Source: an uncultured Bacilli bacterium
GTDB taxonomy: Bacteria > Bacillota_I > Bacilli_A > RF39 > UBA660
Assembly: GCA_934096105.1 (NCBI GenBank)
Contig: CAKOLH010000038.1
Coordinates: forward strand, 1-5,532
Reading direction: 5' to 3'
Length of the DNA stretch: 5,532 nt
Shown here: positions 5,258 to 5,532 of the stretch, piece after piece
Position numbering within the stretch: position 1 is the stretch's first letter
Layout of the letters: each line of letters starts with the position of its first letter
Made by a program: the position numbers and the translations under genes
The notes under the pieces: model-generated
Database searches by the model: none
What the model saw: the letters and a program-made list of their open reading frames with translations, nothing else
Told to the model about the DNA's origin: nothing

Positions 5258-5287
5258 TTGACTTTAACCTCTTAAATAGTATATACT
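5258..5287 (+). promoter_or_regulatory. Promoter of the secreted-protein gene
   Basis: TTGACT (5258-5263) and TATACT (5282-5287) are 18 bases apart, a good vegetative-type promoter. Transcription would start near 5294, leaving a leader of about 45 bases, longer than for any other gene here. An inverted repeat, ACTTTG (5285-5290) and CAAAGT (5301-5306), overlaps the -10 and start site. Confidence 0.6.
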
Positions 5288-5306
5288 TTGGCTGCAATTG
5301 CAAAGT
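5285..5306. repeat. Inverted repeat over the -10 and start of the secreted-protein promoter
   Basis: ACTTTG and CAAAGT are perfect inverted 6-base arms separated by ten bases that contain the palindrome GCAATTGC (5294-5301). Its place over the -10 and transcription start is where a repressor operator would be expected, but a leader hairpin or chance are also possible. Confidence 0.35.
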
Positions 5307-5338
5307 TAAAAATTAATTAATTTTTTGGGAGGTTTTTA

Positions 5339-5532
5339 TTGAAAAAAATTTTGTTTTTTGTATTTTTGTTTTTTATTTCTTGTGGTTTGGTTAGAGCTAA
5401 TGAAACTACGTTAGTTAAAGTAAGATTTGAAAATGCACATACTTACTATTATGATGCTAATCAAGGTAGGTATAGATATTTACTTACTAGTAAGTATTTT
5501 TTTGGAAAGGATATTGCTTACTGTATTGAACT
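5339..5532 (+). CDS. Secreted protein, N-terminal fragment; possible thioester-domain surface adhesin
   Basis: This is the first 64 residues of a gene cut by the window edge. A TTG start at 5339 follows a strong GGGAGG (5327-5332) by six bases and gives a classic signal peptide: MKK, a hydrophobic core of Phe, Leu, Ile and Val (4-18), then VRA with likely cleavage after Ala20. Cys15 inside the core is a poor lipobox (Phe at -3), so signal peptidase I export is favoured. The mature start has beta-strand-like VKVRFENAHTYYY (26-38) and ends in GKDIAYCIE (56-64). An aromatic-Cys-Ile pair soon after the signal peptide is the pattern around the reactive Cys of Gram-positive thioester-domain adhesins, which form a Cys-Gln bond for covalent attachment to host targets. 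The Gln-containing motif and any LPXTG anchor would lie outside the window, so this assignment is tentative. Secretion is well supported. Confidence 0.7.
   Translation, partial: MKKILFFVFLFFISCGLVRANETTLVKVRFENAHTYYYDANQGRYRYLLTSKYFFGKDIAYCIE

Noticed and set aside
1..5532. CRISPR arrays, insertion sequences and phage genes
   Set aside because: No regularly spaced repeats, transposase, integrase or terminal inverted repeats were found on reading both strands.

Overview
The window is AT-rich chromosomal DNA from a Gram-positive-type bacterium, most likely a low-GC member of the Bacillota (Bacilli or a gut Mollicutes/Erysipelotrichia-like relative). The evidence is the strong AT bias, AGGTGA/AGGAGG ribosome binding sites, U-tailed hairpin terminators, TATAAT-like -10 boxes, a YdiF-like ABC-F ATPase, a Bacillota-type Ffh and a possible CotD-like spore coat protein. 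TGG encodes Trp and TGA ends one short ORF, so the standard bacterial code fits. Genus cannot be fixed from this sequence.

Layout, left to right. A divergent gene probably begins just off the left edge, since its ribosome binding site and an extended -10 lie on the minus strand. An ABC-F ATPase (136-2010, +) is followed by a collagen-like gene remnant (2079-2225, possibly once reaching 2263). A small GC-rich patch (2291-2326) follows, then a hairpin terminator shared with a tRNA-Gly(GCC) on the minus strand (2361-2435). The tRNA promoter lies back-to-back with the promoter of ffh (2538-3845, +). An ASCH-domain gene (3854-4240) follows ffh so closely that its ribosome binding site overlaps the ffh stop codon. 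Next come a Cys/His-rich, Asn-rich protein that looks like a CotD-type coat protein (4320-4676) with its own terminator, a DUF4186 gene (4750-5112), a 226-base intergenic region, and the start of a secreted protein that may be a thioester-domain adhesin (5339 to the window edge).

Most of the genes are housekeeping and translation-linked: ABC-F acts on the ribosome, Ffh targets nascent membrane proteins, tRNA-Gly decodes GGC/GGU, and the ASCH domain has a PUA-like RNA-binding fold. Three others point to the cell or spore surface: the collagen-like remnant, the CotD-like protein and the secreted protein. They are not visibly one operon, because nearly every gene has its own promoter-like -10 a few bases before its ribosome binding site.

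I see no convincing new multi-gene system. The points most worth a second look are the tRNA-Gly elbow pair (A19-U56 where G19-C56 is expected), the GC-rich tRNA-tail-like patch facing that tRNA, the mother-cell sigma-like -10 before the CotD-like gene, and the inverted repeat over the promoter of the secreted protein.
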